DNA of 64,000 bases from Ziziphus jujuba (GCF_031755915.1 NC_083386.1:22987001-23051000), one strand, 5' to 3'; positions 11,533 to 22,859 are shown, counted from the first letter of the stretch. The notes: generated by a model from the letters alone, not told the origin. Numbers and translations: made by a program.

Positions 11533-11658
11533 TGTTTGCTGGTGTGGCTATGCCCCAGGCACCCCTCATCCCAGGGTCGAACCCGCACCACAGCGTGGAT
11601 TGTGGGTGCTCTGTCACTTGAGCTGTCACTACAAGTCTATATGTTTACTATGTTTTAT
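11483..11658 (-). mobile_element. tRNA-derived SINE in the A1 3' flank
   Basis: Read on the minus strand, 11501-11639 starts with an A-box-like AGCTCAAGTG and has a B-box GGGTTCGACCC about 50 bases later. A short GC-rich body follows, then a tail of AAT repeats, as in plant tRNA-related SINEs. It is flanked by a long target duplication, TATGTTTACTATTTTATT (11483-11500) and TATGTTTACTATGTTTTATT (from 11640), differing by one indel or base. The same SINE with the same flanks is at about 49129-49296. Confidence 0.75.
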
Positions 11659-12181
11659 TGTTTGGCATATGTCAAAACTTCATAGACAAATGTCTTGCTC
11701 TTAAGAATTATCAACAATGAATTTGTTCACCTTTGAAGCTCAATTAATGAATAGTTTTTCCTTTTAGAATATTTAATAAATTTCATCCACTCATATGAAG
11801 CACCGTTATTTGGTCTACACTATTTACAAATATGTATGCACACGGTATGAAATTGATATGGCAATACAGTAAACATGCGTAATGGAGATGGCAAACTGTT
11901 CTACTATAGTTTTGGCTATTTTTCAAGCCTGCCAAGAGCCGCGTTTCTCATTCGTTCCTAAAAAATTTTGGTTTCACAGAAAATATAGGCTATATATAGA
12001 TGATCATTAGAGAAGTTGGAATAATAGAAGCTAATTTTTGTGTGTAAATATATATTATTCTCTTATTGGCATAATAATATGCTCTAGATAAGTTAATTGA
12101 TTGATAAATAGTTGCCCAACAATAATTATTATTATTATTATATTGAGGATTAGATAATTCGAACTTATAATAATTGCAAGA
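11659..12181. other. Intergenic A1-A2, left part
   Basis: AT-rich, matched by 49297-49825 in unit C. It has an (ATT)n tract at about 12122-12140. No gene or RNA is seen. Confidence 0.45.
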
Positions 12182-12500
12182 TAGGAATGATAATACCATG
12201 GAGCCTACCTGAATTCGAATAAACTCGATCCAACCTGATTATGACCCATTTCAGTAGAAATTCGATCTGATTTTTTTACTTATCAGGTTCTATCTACCTC
12301 TCCCAACCCACTGGATTATCCATCCCGGCCCAACCCGATCCAGATTTGAACATAATAAAATACACCCAAAATAAGCATTTTCATACATACACATCTGGGT
12401 ATGGGTCGGTATACCCGAACCGAACCCAATCGGATATAAAATTATTAAATATCTGATTGGGTCGGGTATTTAGAAAATCCAACCCGATTTGCCATTCCTA
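12182..12500. mobile_element. MITE-like element, hAT-type termini suspected
   Basis: The roughly 319 bp stretch begins TAGGAATGATAA and ends TTGCCATTCCTA, giving imperfect 12 bp inverted ends. The inside is full of GGGTCGGGT / ACCCGACC-like words (for example GGGTATGGGTCGGTATACCC), a composition seen in many small plant hAT-derived elements. An 8 bp target duplication is not clear. The copy at 49826-50145 is nearly identical, as expected of a passenger in the duplicated unit. Confidence 0.55.
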
Positions 12501-12737
12501 GAATAGGTAGTGATTTTGTTATGGTATTTAATTGAGTTATTGACTTTCTTTTAAATGGGAAGAGGCCTAACAGTCAGTCTCAATGTATGAATAATCAAAA
12601 GTGGTAGTCAAAACAGGTACACTTATCTAGTTCTTGTAAATCAAGCTCTCAACAATTATCACACATTCCTGCTCCCGTATGAATAATTTAATCAACCTCT
12701 CTGTTTTTGCTTTGGCCATTCTAGTTTCCCCTCTAAA

Positions 12738-14231
12738 ATGGACACAAGGCTGTTTGAGGCTGCTCAGACTGGAAATATCAAATTTTTACACGGCTTACTA
12801 GCAGAAAATCCCTATATACTCCATACCATTGCCCTAACTTCACAAGAAAATCCTCTACATGTCTCTTCCATAGACGGCCATGTTGACGTTGTCAAGGAGA
12901 TTTTAAGGTTGAAACCCGGTTCTTCCAAAGAGATAAATCAGGATGGTTTTAGTCCCTTGCACTTAGCCTCTGCAATTGGGCACTTTGAGGTTGTGAAGGA
13001 GCTGCTGAAAGTTGACCCCATACTGTGCCGTTTAGAAGGAAGAAACAAATGGACTCCTCTCCATTATGCAGCAAGCGGAGGGAGGGTAGACATCATTCAA
13101 GAAATGCTATTAGCTTGTCCTGAGAGTATTCAAGATGTGAATGTGCAGAAAGAAACAGCTTTGCACCTTGCTGTGAAGAACAGCCAATTTGAAGCAACAA
13201 ACTTGATGGTGAAATGGGTCATAGAATATAAGAAAGATGAGGTCCTGAATATGAAGGATGAACTTGACAATTCCGTTCTTCACCTTGCAGTATGGAGAAA
13301 ACACCGCCAGGCAAGTACAATATTCATCATATATGTATATATGTGTGTATGTATATATCTGTATTTTAGTATAAAATAAAAGAACTTGAGTTTTGAAAGT
13401 TTAAGAAATAAACTATGATCAACTTTAATATTTTACTAATCAAAAGAATAAAAGATAAAACTTTTACAGGTTGTGGAATGGATACTCAGCTATAGTGGAG
13501 CTGATGCTATAGGTGGACTGGTAAACGCTGTAAACAGGAGCGGTCTGACTGCTCTTAATGTTCTACTGATATTCCCAAGCGAAGCAGGAGACAGAGAAAT
13601 GGAGGAGATTCTTCGGAATGCAGGAGCTAAGAGAGCAAAAGATATCATCATGAGCCTTTCTAGTGTACCTCCATTTGAAAAATCTGATAATAACCAAGCA
13701 GGTGATCCAACCCCATTAGATCTCTCTCCAGATAATTTGGTGAACTACTTCAAGTTCAAAAGGGGCAGAGATTCACCAAGCGATGCTCGAACCGCACTGT
13801 TAGTAATAGCGGTATTAGTAACAACAGCAACATTTCAAGCTGGACTCAACCCTCCAGGCACTGTTTGGCAGGACACAGGCACAACTGGATTAACACATAA
13901 AGCAGGGAGATCCATTTTGGGTTCTTATGATTCAGTTATGTATCTGTTTTTTATGCTTTTCAACACTACTGGATTCGGGGTGTCTATCTATGTGATAAGC
14001 ATCCTCATAAGCAGTTTTCCGCTCCGGTGGGAGTTTGAAGTTTGTATAATTGCTCTCCATTTTACATACACCACGGCAATCACTTTCATGGCACCAAAGC
14101 GTATGGCTTTTCCCCTCATGGTGTTTTCGATAGTCTTTCCTCTGTTTGTACCATTTATAGCCAAGTTGGTCCGGAGACTTGTAATGAAAGTCAGACCAAG
14201 TTTGACATATCTGAATCAAAAATTCATTTGA
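12738..14231 (+). CDS. A2: ankyrin-repeat PGG-domain membrane protein (BDA1-like)
   Basis: Two exons, 12738-13310 and 13470-14231, joined in phase 0 give 444 residues with no internal stop. The intron is 159 bases with a GC donor (CAG|GCAAGT) and a TTTTACAG acceptor. About five ankyrin repeats lie at residues 36-200 (for example DGFSPLHLASAIGHFEVVKE at 69-88), and a further helical pair (SGLTALNVLL) lies after the exon junction. The PGG domain follows at about 280-330 with DARTALLVIAVLV and NPPGT (second G replaced by T). Four hydrophobic segments lie at about 299-315, 345-367, 379-398 and 405-424. Family members are membrane proteins with cytosolic ankyrin repeats, linked to defence and stress signalling; the role of this copy is not shown. 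The start is the ATG that aligns with all paralogues. Its close copy C2 is broken. Confidence 0.88.
13311..13469 (+). other. GC-AG intron of A2
   Basis: The donor is CGCCAG|GCAAGT and the acceptor TTTTACAG|GTTGTGG. Nine of twelve genes in the array keep GC at this position. Using the GT four bases later would shift the reading frame, so the GC donor is favoured. Confidence 0.75.
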
Positions 14232-14673
14232 GCCCAGCTTTAAAATTACAAGCAATAATAAGTTTGTATGTTTATGTAACTAGCTATCATGGTTTGTATT
14301 TTTCGTTGTAATAAATGCATTATTGAAATGGAACATGATAAAAGTTAAGTGTTCTAATATGGAATGGAATAATATGCTCTTAGAATATATCGCTCTGTTT
14401 TCATCGTCAGGTTTGGCCTACAATACCAATGCATTTTTAGATAGCCCTGTGTCATGGCCGGTCGGTACAAAATTGTTAAAAGTTTTGATCCCTTCACAAA
14501 AGTTAATAAGCTTATGCTAAGCAACAAAGATATCACACTCTATTATCAACTTATTTTTTCATATTTTTCTTTTTCAGTGAATTCCTAGCTCTCATCACCC
14601 AAACCTATCCTATATGAGTATTTGATCAACCTCATATTATGTGAAAACATCTTAAAAGTATCTGAATAATAGA
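14232..14673. other. Intergenic A2-A3
   Basis: AT-rich spacer with counterpart 51926-52309. It holds a start-stop ATGTGA at 14639-14644, 29 bases before the A3 start. No other gene-like signal is seen. Confidence 0.45.
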
Positions 14674-16192
14674 ATGGATGTGAGGCTCTCACAGGCTGCT
14701 CAAACTGGGAATGTCAATTTTTTACACCAACTGCTTCAGAACATCTCTTAATACTTCAAACAGCTGCACTAACTTCAGAAGACAATCCCTTGCACATTGC
14801 TTCAACCTCTGGCCATGTCAACTTTGTTAAGGAGATGATAAGTTTGAAACCAAGTTTTGCCAAAGAAGTTAATCAACATGGCTTTAGTCCCCTCCACTTC
14901 GCTTCTGCCATTCGGAACTTGAAGGTGGTGAAGGAGCTGCTAAAACGTGACAGAAAACTTTGCCAGTTAGAGGGAAGAAATAGATGGACGCCTCTTCATT
15001 ATGCAGCAAGCAGAGGCAGGGTAGAAATCATAAGAGAAATGGTGGTAGCTTGTCCAGAGAGTACCAAAGTTGTAAATGTTCAGAAAGAAACCGCTTTGCG
15101 TCTTGCTATTAAGAACAGCCAATTTGATGCAATCAATTTCTTGGTGAAATAGATCAGAGAAATGAAGATGGATGAGATGCTTAATATGAAAGATGAACTT
15201 GGAAATTCAATTTTCACCTAGCAATATGGTAAAAAGACCGCCAGGTTCTTCCTTTTCTTCTTCTGTTTTATCCGTTGATGTTTTCTTATGCTTGACAATG
15301 TTTACAATGACAGGTTGGTGATTCTATTGAGGTAATGAGAAACTGAATACATTATTGTCTTGTTATTTCACTCATTAAACAGTAATGAAAATTGTTAGTA
15401 TATTTAATATCACTGCAGATTGTAGAATTCTTAGTTGGTACAAAAACTAATGCATCGAACTGGTTCTTAGTAAATGCTGTTCACCAGAGTGGTCTGACAG
15501 CACTTGATGTTCTGCTCAGTTTCCCAAGTGAAGCAGGGATAGAGAAATCGAGGAGATCCTTCGAAACACAGGAGGTAATAGAGCAAAAGACATAGATCTC
15601 CCTGCTGTACCTCCAACTCCATTAGAACCTGAAAATAATTGAAACCAAGTAAATGATCCAATAAACAATCAGATTTCCATCTAAAAAAATTGGAAGATTA
15701 CTTCAAGTGCAGAGATTCAACAAGCAATGCTCGTAATGCACTATTAGCTATAGCAGTATTAGTAACAACAGCAACATTTCAAGTTGGAACCCTCTAGGAA
15801 GTATTTGGCAGTACAAAGACTTAAATGGGACTGCCACAACTCAATCAGCAGCAGCATATTTGGCAGGAAAGTCCATTTTGGGTTCTTACAGTTCAAAACT
15901 ATTTCTTGGTTTTGTGGTTTTCAATTCCATTGGGTTTTCAGTGTCACTTTACATGATTTATGTCCTCATAAGCAACTTTCCAATGCAGTTGAAATTTCAA
16001 ATCTGTGTTGGTGCAATCTACAGTACATACGATATTGCAATGATCTTCATTGCGCCAAAGGGCATTGAGCTATTCCTCGTTTTGGTTTTGTCTGTTTTAC
16101 CAGCTATAATGCCATGGATAGCCTGGCTGATTAGGCTACTTGTCAAGATGGTTAGGGACTTGTCATATATCAGAAGCACAGAGCCACTTTAA
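14674..16192 (+). pseudogene. A3: ankyrin-PGG gene, degenerate
   Basis: The ATG at 14674 starts MDVRLSQAAQTGNVNFLHQL. A one-base loss (CTTCAGAAC against CTTGCAGAAC in C3) then shifts the frame to a stop near 14750. The ankyrin part reopens at 14790-15152 and ends at TAG, where relatives have a tryptophan codon. The donor is GT (CAG|GTTCTT, 15245), unlike the GC in most paralogues. Exon 2 (from about 15420) has several frameshifts and a TGA at about 15641 that C3 shares. The PGG start has lost bases. The last 111 codons (15860-16192) are open and still encode three hydrophobic segments. Lesions shared with C3 show the ancestor was already inactive before the duplication. Confidence 0.85.
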
Positions 16193-16891
16193 GTAATTGA
16201 GGATGCAAAAATTATTCCCTTTACCTTTTATTTCTTCTTTGAAAATAATGTAATATTAAACTAAAATTCTAACATCCAATAATACAGTCTCTGCCTCAAA
16301 CATTTTGATTTTGGATAGTACGATTTTTTATTTTTTATTTTTTGAGTTAAAAAGTGACTTTATAATTATTTTTGAATATTATAATATTAATGTTTATAAT
16401 GTTTTCAATATAACTATATATGTTAGTCAACCTGTAATAAATAATATTTTTTTATAAAATAACATCTTCGATCCTCATTTAGTGAAATAATCATGTAATG
16501 TAAGTCTATCAAATTTTTTGTTAAATAAGAATAAACAAAACTGGAATTATAATATAACGGAAGGCAAAATAAAAAATATAAGTTGGGGCAGAGACGTAAC
16601 AAGAATGAAAAACCATATCTAAAAATATCTAGTTACATATAATATCCCGATTGATAAGTTATTCAATTAATAAATGGTTAAGAGTTGAATTCTAAGAATG
16701 TTAATTTCTCTAGCTGAAAGCTAGCCTACTGATTAAGTTTAATTATATTAGAAACAAAAAGACTTTCTGGTTCTTCCAGTAAATTTCCTAAACTCTCATA
16801 ACTCATATGAATATTTGGTTTAACAGACTTATATTCTGAGAGTTTGGAATTCAGTAGAAAAAGAACCTGAAAATCTTCCTGTTTCACTAAG
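16193..16891. other. Intergenic A3-A4
   Basis: AT-rich spacer, homologous to 53763-54469 and, from 16453 on, to 44882-45341 in unit B. The point 16453 is where unit B sequence resumes after its replacement block. An ATG at about 16808 opens a 10-codon upstream ORF (MNIWFNRLIF). No gene is seen. Confidence 0.45.
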
Positions 16892-18330
16892 ATGGATATG
16901 AGGCTTTTCCAGGCAGCTGATACTGGAAATATCAATTTGTTACACCACCTGCTAGCACAAAGTTCCTCTATACTCCATACCATCGCTCTAGCTTCAAACG
17001 AAAATCCTCTACACATTGCTTCTACAGCAGGCCATGTAGAATTTGTTAAGGAGATGATAAGGTTGAAACCAGGTTTTGCCAAAGAAGTAAATCAGGATGG
17101 TTTTAGCCCCATTCACTTGGCTTCTGCTATCGGCCATTTGGAGATTGTGAAGGAGCTGCTGAAAGTTGACCGCGAACTCTGGAGATTAGAAGCACGGATC
17201 GAATGGACAGCTCTTCATTATGCAGCAAGCAGAGGGAGGGTAGACATCATTAGAGAAATGCTATTAGCTTGTCCGGAAAGTATTGAAGATGTGCATGTGC
17301 ACGAAGAAACTGCTTTGCACCCTGCAGTTAAGAACAGCCAATTTAAAGCAATTCATTTCATGATTAATTGGATCACAGGAATGAAAAAGGATGAGATTTT
17401 GGACATGAAGGATGAACTTGGCAATTCAATTCTTCACCTTGCAACATGGAGAAAACACTTCCAGGCAAGTATAATCAGATTTTTTTAAACAAATTTTTTT
17501 TTACTATTCTTGGACTGGTTGTGAAAACTAGGTTTCTTTATTTTTGTTTCAAAAAAGTTTAACAAAATAAAAATGTGACAGGTTATAGAATGGGTACTTG
17601 GCAACCCTGCAGCTGATTCAAGAGATGGATTGGTAAATGCTGTAAACCAGGGCGGTCTGACTGCTCTTGATATTCTACTCATATTCCCAAGTGAAGCGGG
17701 TGTTAGAGAAATTGAGGACATCCTAAGATATGCTGGGGTTAGGAGAGCAAATGATATAGCTTACCCTGCTGTACCTGTCACTGTTACTGACAACCGAATC
17801 CCGGTAACTGATGGCTGAGAATATCAAATTTTTTCTCAGGTGATTTGGTGAAGTACTTCAAGTTCAGAAGGGGCAGAGATTCTCCAAGCGATGCTCGAAC
17901 TGCACTTCTAGTTATAGCAGTATTGGTGGCAACAGCAACATTTCAAGCCGGACTCAACCCTCCAGGAGGTGTTTGGCAGGACACAGACTTAACTGGGGCT
18001 CCCAACAAACCAGCACATTTAGCAGGGAGGTCCATTATGGGATCTTATAGTTCAGTTGCATATCTCTTGATAATGGTTCCAAACTGTATTGGGTTCTCAG
18101 TGTCTCTTTTCGTTATCAGCATCCTCATAAGCAATTTTCCTTTCCAGTGGGAGTTTCAAGTCTGTATCTGTGCCCTCTACTTTAGTTATAACACTGGAAT
18201 TACTTTCATGGCACCAGAAAGCTTAAATGGCTTCCTCACTGCATTTTCATCAGCTTTGCCAGGTGCCATGCCATTGGTAATTAGGTTGGTTAGGCTACTT
18301 TTAAGGACCATCAGGAAAAAACTATTCTAA
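16892..18330 (+). pseudogene. A4: ankyrin-PGG gene with one disabling frameshift
   Basis: Exon 1 is 16892-17464 (191 codons, open) and exon 2 starts at 17582 after a GC-AG intron (CAG|GCAAGT ... TGACAG). The ankyrin part is intact, though a short stretch differs from its paralogues (RLEARIEWTALHY where B4 and C4 have RLEGRNQWTALHY). In exon 2 one base is missing in GATGGCTGAGAATATC (C4: GATGGCTGGAGAATATC), giving TGA at 17816-17818. The PGG and membrane part continues open in the next frame to TAA at 18330. The product would be an ankyrin protein of about 270 residues without membrane segments. A sequencing error cannot be ruled out. Confidence 0.75.
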
Positions 18331-18696
18331 GGCAGAACTATTAAATTACCAGAAGTAGTGTGTATGTTTATGTGTCCGTGTATGTGTGTGTATGTATATC
18401 GGATATCAGTGTTTATGCCTTGTATTTGGCTGTTTGAACAGTATTGAAATGATTAACATATTTAATATTCTGTCAAGTATTCTATTTCAATTAACAAATG
18501 AACAATACAATATTTAATTACTTGCGTACTAGTCTTGGAAAGCCTTGTAGTTGGTTAATTAATGTTGACATATTCAAAAACAGGAAGACTTTCCTGATCA
18601 TATTCCAATATATGAATCCAAATTCTCATTAATTACATATGAGAATAGGGGTCAAACACATTTTATGTGAAAAGATCTGAAATTATCCTAATAGAA
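18331..18696. other. Intergenic A4-A5
   Basis: Short AT-rich spacer with a TGTGTATGTGTGTGT tract near 18376-18395. Start-stop ATGTGA is at 18665-18670, 26 bases before the A5 ATG. TGTTGACA at about 18563 includes a W-box-like core. The counterparts are 46780-47145 and 55908-56269. Confidence 0.45.
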
Positions 18697-19586
18697 ATGG
18701 ATAACAGGCTATTCGAGGCTGCTCAAACAGGAAATATCCAAATTTTGCACCAACTGCTTGCTGAGAATCCCTTCGTACTTCACACAATTGAACTTTCTAC
18801 ACAAGGCTTCAATCCCTTAGACATTGCTTCCACCGCCGGACATGTTGAGTTTGTTAAGGAGATTATAAGATTGAGACCGGATTTCGCCAAACAAGTGAAT
18901 CAAGATGGTTTTAGCCCCATCCATATAGCAGCTGCTATTGGTAATATGGATACAGTGAGAGAGTTTATGAAAGTTGACCAGAAACTCTGCCGGTTAGAGG
19001 GAAGAAATAGATGGACAGCTCTTCATTATGCAGCTAGCAGAGGGAAGGTAGACACGATTCAAGAAATGCTATTAGCTTGTCCAGAGAGCATTGAAGATGT
19101 GACAGTGCAAAATGAAACTGCTTTGCATCTTGCTGTTAAGAACTGCCAATTCCAGGCAATCAATTTCATGGTGACATGGGTCAGAGAAATGAAGAAGGAT
19201 GAGATCTTAGATATGAAAGATGAACATGGCAATTCAATTCTTCACCTTGCTACATGGAGAAAACAACGCCAGGCAAGGAAAATCTTATTACTTCTCATTT
19301 ATTTTTAATTTTTTTGAACATGTCAGAGATTGAACTAACCAATTAAAGACTGTATCTGAGGAATGCATTTTGTTTCGTGTAGATCAAGAAAACTATTTGG
19401 CAATTCAACTTTTACCTGTTTCTAAATTATTTATACTTTAGTTATAGAATGATGATGACTGAATTATTTTTATATTGCTAGCAAACTTATAGTAATAAAA
19501 TTAATGATATTGAGGCTATCAACAAATTTGGTCAACTTCCAACTGAACTAGAAGAAGATATATTTATTTACTATTCCCCACACCCC

Positions 19587-19625
<39 letters not shown>

Positions 19626-20618
19626 TCTAGAATGTCCGTAGACTACGACAAAGTCAAAAACAGACAGAAAAATCAATCAATGCACTGTTCTTGCCAATTA
19701 AAATTTGCCAAATGACAGAACAATAGGTTATGACAAACAAAAGATGATCATGATCATTATCATACTACTGGTCTAAATTAATATTATATTCCCCAATTGT
19801 ATTATTGAAAAATAACATTTTCACAGGTTGTAGAATGGTTAATCAGCAATCCTGGAACTAATCCATTGCCATTGGAAGTAAATGCTGTAAACAAGAGTGG
19901 TCTAACAGCACTTGACGTTCTACTAATTTTCGCAAGCGAAGCCGGAGACAGAGAAATCGAAGAGATTCTTTGCAATGCAGGAGCTAGGAGAGCAAGAGAT
20001 ATGATCATGAGCCTCTCAACTACACCTCCATATGAAATCACTAATAACAATATTCAAACCCCATCAGCAGCAAATGGTCCAACCACATCGGATCTCTGTG
20101 CAGACAATTTGGTGAACTACTTCAAGTTCAAGAGGGGCAGAGATTCGCCAAGCGATGCTCGAACAGCGCTGTTAGTAATAGCGGTATTAGTAACAACAGC
20201 AACATTTCAAGCAGGACTTAACCCTCCAGGAGGTGTTTGGCAGGACACAGAGTCAAATGGGGGTCCAAGGAATCCTTCATATGAAGCAGGAAGGTCCATT
20301 ATGGGTTCATATCATCCAGTAACATATTTACTATTCATGGTTTTTAACTCCATTGGATTCTCAGTTTCTATTTATATGATCACCGTGCTCATAAGCAATT
20401 TCCCATTCCTGTGGGAGTTTCGAGCCTGTGTTTTGGCTCTCTATTTTACATACAACATTGCAATTACTTCCATGGCACCTAACAGCTTGAAAGTCTTCCT
20501 CACTGCATTTTCTTCAGCTTTGCCGTCTTTGTCCCCATTGATAGCCAAGCTCGTTAGTAAACTTATAATGGCTTCCAGAGGATTTCTTACACATCTCAAG
20601 CACAGATTTCCTTGTTAA
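18697..20618 (+). CDS. A5: ankyrin-repeat PGG-domain membrane protein (BDA1-like)
   Basis: Exons 18697-19272 and 19827-20618 join in phase 0 to give 455 residues with no stop. The intron (554 bases) has a GC donor (CAG|GCAAGG) with no nearby GT alternative and a TTTCACAG acceptor. It carries a run of about 36 C. Ankyrin repeats span roughly residues 36-200 (NPLDIASTAGHVEFVKEIIR, DGFSPIHIAAAIGNMDTVRE, RWTALHYAASRGKVDTIQEM). After the junction come SGLTALDVLLIFASEAGDRE, a polar linker, then DARTALLVIAVLV and LNPPGGVWQDT, and three further hydrophobic segments. I chose the ATG at 18697, which matches all paralogues; the open frame extends upstream without an in-frame ATG. The likely location is a cell membrane with a cytosolic ankyrin domain. 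Confidence 0.9.
19273..19826 (+). other. GC-AG intron of A5 with long poly(C)
   Basis: The donor is GCAAGG and the acceptor TTTTCACAG. A run of about 36 C (19588-19623) lies in the middle. The same site has 18 C in B5/C1 (48044-48061) and 7 C in C5 (57191-57197). Confidence 0.75.
19588..19623. repeat. Poly(C) tract in A5 intron
   Basis: About 36 uninterrupted C, preceded by CACCCCA and followed by TCTCTAGAATGTCC. Exact length should be treated with caution, because such tracts are hard to sequence. Confidence 0.85.
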
Positions 20619-22284
20619 AGGGCTGTTCTCAATGATTATTATTATTATTATTATTATTATTATTGTTATTGTTATTTATTTTTGTTTATTATTGTGTGAC
20701 ATTGATAAATAAATACACTGGGAGTATCATCTTGGTACGTTGTTTTAATAAGGGGATAAAGCGCACCGTTTTAACGTTCCTCTAGTTATGTTAGGCCCGT
20801 AATTTTGTATCCCTCAACTTTTCATGTTTTAACCATGTTCATGTGTGTTAAATTTTTATGTTCTTCAGCCCAATTTCTCAGCTTATGGTATACTTCATAA
20901 ATTAACCGAACTTATTCTTATTATTATTATTTTGACACATGTTAAATTAGTCATTAATTATATTGGCTTATAGAGGATTTCTCACACATCTGAAAGCACA
21001 GATTTGATTGTTAAAAAGGTTTCCTCACTGATCATTATTTCAAGTTATTATTATTATTATTATTTTCCACAAAAAAAATTATTTTTTGACATATTTTAAA
21101 TTGGCCACGGATAATTTTTTTTAGAAATTTATTACACTTCAATGTCCTATAGTTTGAAAAAATTGCAAGTTTTCAACCTTTAAATTTAAAATGTTAAAAT
21201 TCAGACCATGGAATGTCAATTTGTTTCATTTTGATTCAACTAGTGGTGGTTAACATTATGAGGGTATTTGTTTGGATGACCTATTTTCCAATATATAGCT
21301 ATTATTTTTATAAATAGTAAGCCCGATACTGTAATTTTGGAATAATAAATATTATGGAGCAAATGAAGGACCTGAATAAGGTCCATAGGATATTTTAGAG
21401 ATCACAGTTCTAATTCTTTGAGATTTTGAAGAACCTGGTTGATTTGCCTTTGATTTGGAATCAACTATTTTATTGGAAGTGAGTGTGAATTGATGTTCTG
21501 CGTGGTTATTTTTCAACTTGAGTCAAATATAATGGAAAAGATAGCTTCGATTGGAAATAATTGATGCATGCCATTGATATATAATTGACAAGCAATTTTC
21601 CCATCAGGACATCCTAATAGAGTTAATGCGCGGATTCAAATATGCCATTTTAAAAATATGCATGTATTTAAATAACCATGTATTATTAGAATAATATGTT
21701 TGAATTCGCATATTAACTTTTGATTGTTAACTCTATAAGGATGTTGTGATGAAAACCGAACTATAAAATTAATAACTTTAGAATATTTCGAATGATTCTG
21801 TGATTTATAATCTATGTGATATCAAGATTGAAAAGGCTTATACTTTATGTGACATTAATATTTATTTGATAGACATTCAATTCTAAAATAAATCTCTAAT
21901 GATTCTATTTAAATCCCAAATAATTAATAATGTACATATTTATCTTTTTTTTTAAAATAAAATAATAATAATTGATAATACTTATATATTTATATTTTTC
22001 CTTGTAAAAAAAAAATTATATTCCTGATAAATATTATTCTGGAGCCATTGGAGTTTTATTTTTTATTTTATATTTTATTATGAATGAATGACTATATTTC
22101 ACATGTAGCAAATAAAATGAAGTAATTCCTAATGGCATTGGAGATGCCATTGATACGTAGAATTCATCATTTGTATTAGCAACATAACTAAAATACACGT
22201 AGCAAGCATTCATCATGAACACTATAAAAAGAAAGATCAAGTTGTTTTGGAACGCACACAAATTGCTTGCATGCATTGTATAGG
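20619..22284. other. AT-rich intergenic region between unit A and the gypsy element
   Basis: About 1.7 kb with (ATT)n microsatellites (20636-20664, about 21050-21064). The segment around 20975-21010 (GAGGATTTCTCACACATCTGAAAGCACAG) partly repeats the 3' end of A5 (20578-20610), so it is a stray scrap of a related gene end. No open frame of note, RNA gene or promoter is seen. It ends in ATAGG (22280-22284), the target duplicate of the gypsy insertion. Confidence 0.5.
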
Positions 22285-22859
22285 TGTTGGAATAAAGTTA
22301 GAAAATTTCCAACAATCTGTCGTCTCTTAAATTTATAGCCGTGCCACTTCAAACCTGTAAAAGTTCAAAAAAAATAAAATAAAAATATGCCCCAATTGAA
22401 TCAAACTCCTCAGACGATTGTATTGATTATTAAAAAACAAAATTAATCTTATAAGGTCCAATTGCCTTAATGATTAAAGAACTTTTAAAAATAAAATTTC
22501 AACTAGAAAACAACTAAGAACAATAAACTAGAGAAAGTAAATTCTAAAGAGAATAAACTAATTAGTTTATACTCTTTTAGTCGTTCGTGAAGGTGTGTAG
22601 AGGTTCTTCTCAAAGCCATTGAAGCTCCTATTTATATGTGTAGAGAACTTTGAGTTACTTCACACGCTTCCGATGTGAGATCTTTTTTTTTTTCTTTTTC
22701 AACATTCCAACTTCAAAATTTCAATTTATACATGTGACAATTACATGACCACTTAATCTCCAATCAGTGTGAGATTAAAGCTTCTTAATTAATCTCCCAA
22801 AAATAATATTTCAATATATTAAAATATTAATTTGGAAAATTAATAATATGGCCCAAACA
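22285..22859 (-). repeat. 3' LTR of gypsy copy B
   Basis: The 575 bp repeat begins TGTTGGAATAAAG and ends GGCCCAAACA on the + strand. It is followed by the polypurine tract. Confidence 0.9.

Noticed and set aside
11540..11638. tRNA gene suggested by GGTTCGA-type B-box
   Set aside because: No acceptor or anticodon stem can be formed, and the AAT tail and target duplicates identify a SINE.
19802..20050. Antisense open frames over ankyrin gene exons (also 17485-17721, 48236-48484, 57417-57620, 10671-10919)
   Set aside because: They recur at the same place in every paralogue because they mirror the conserved sense codons; no independent gene signal.
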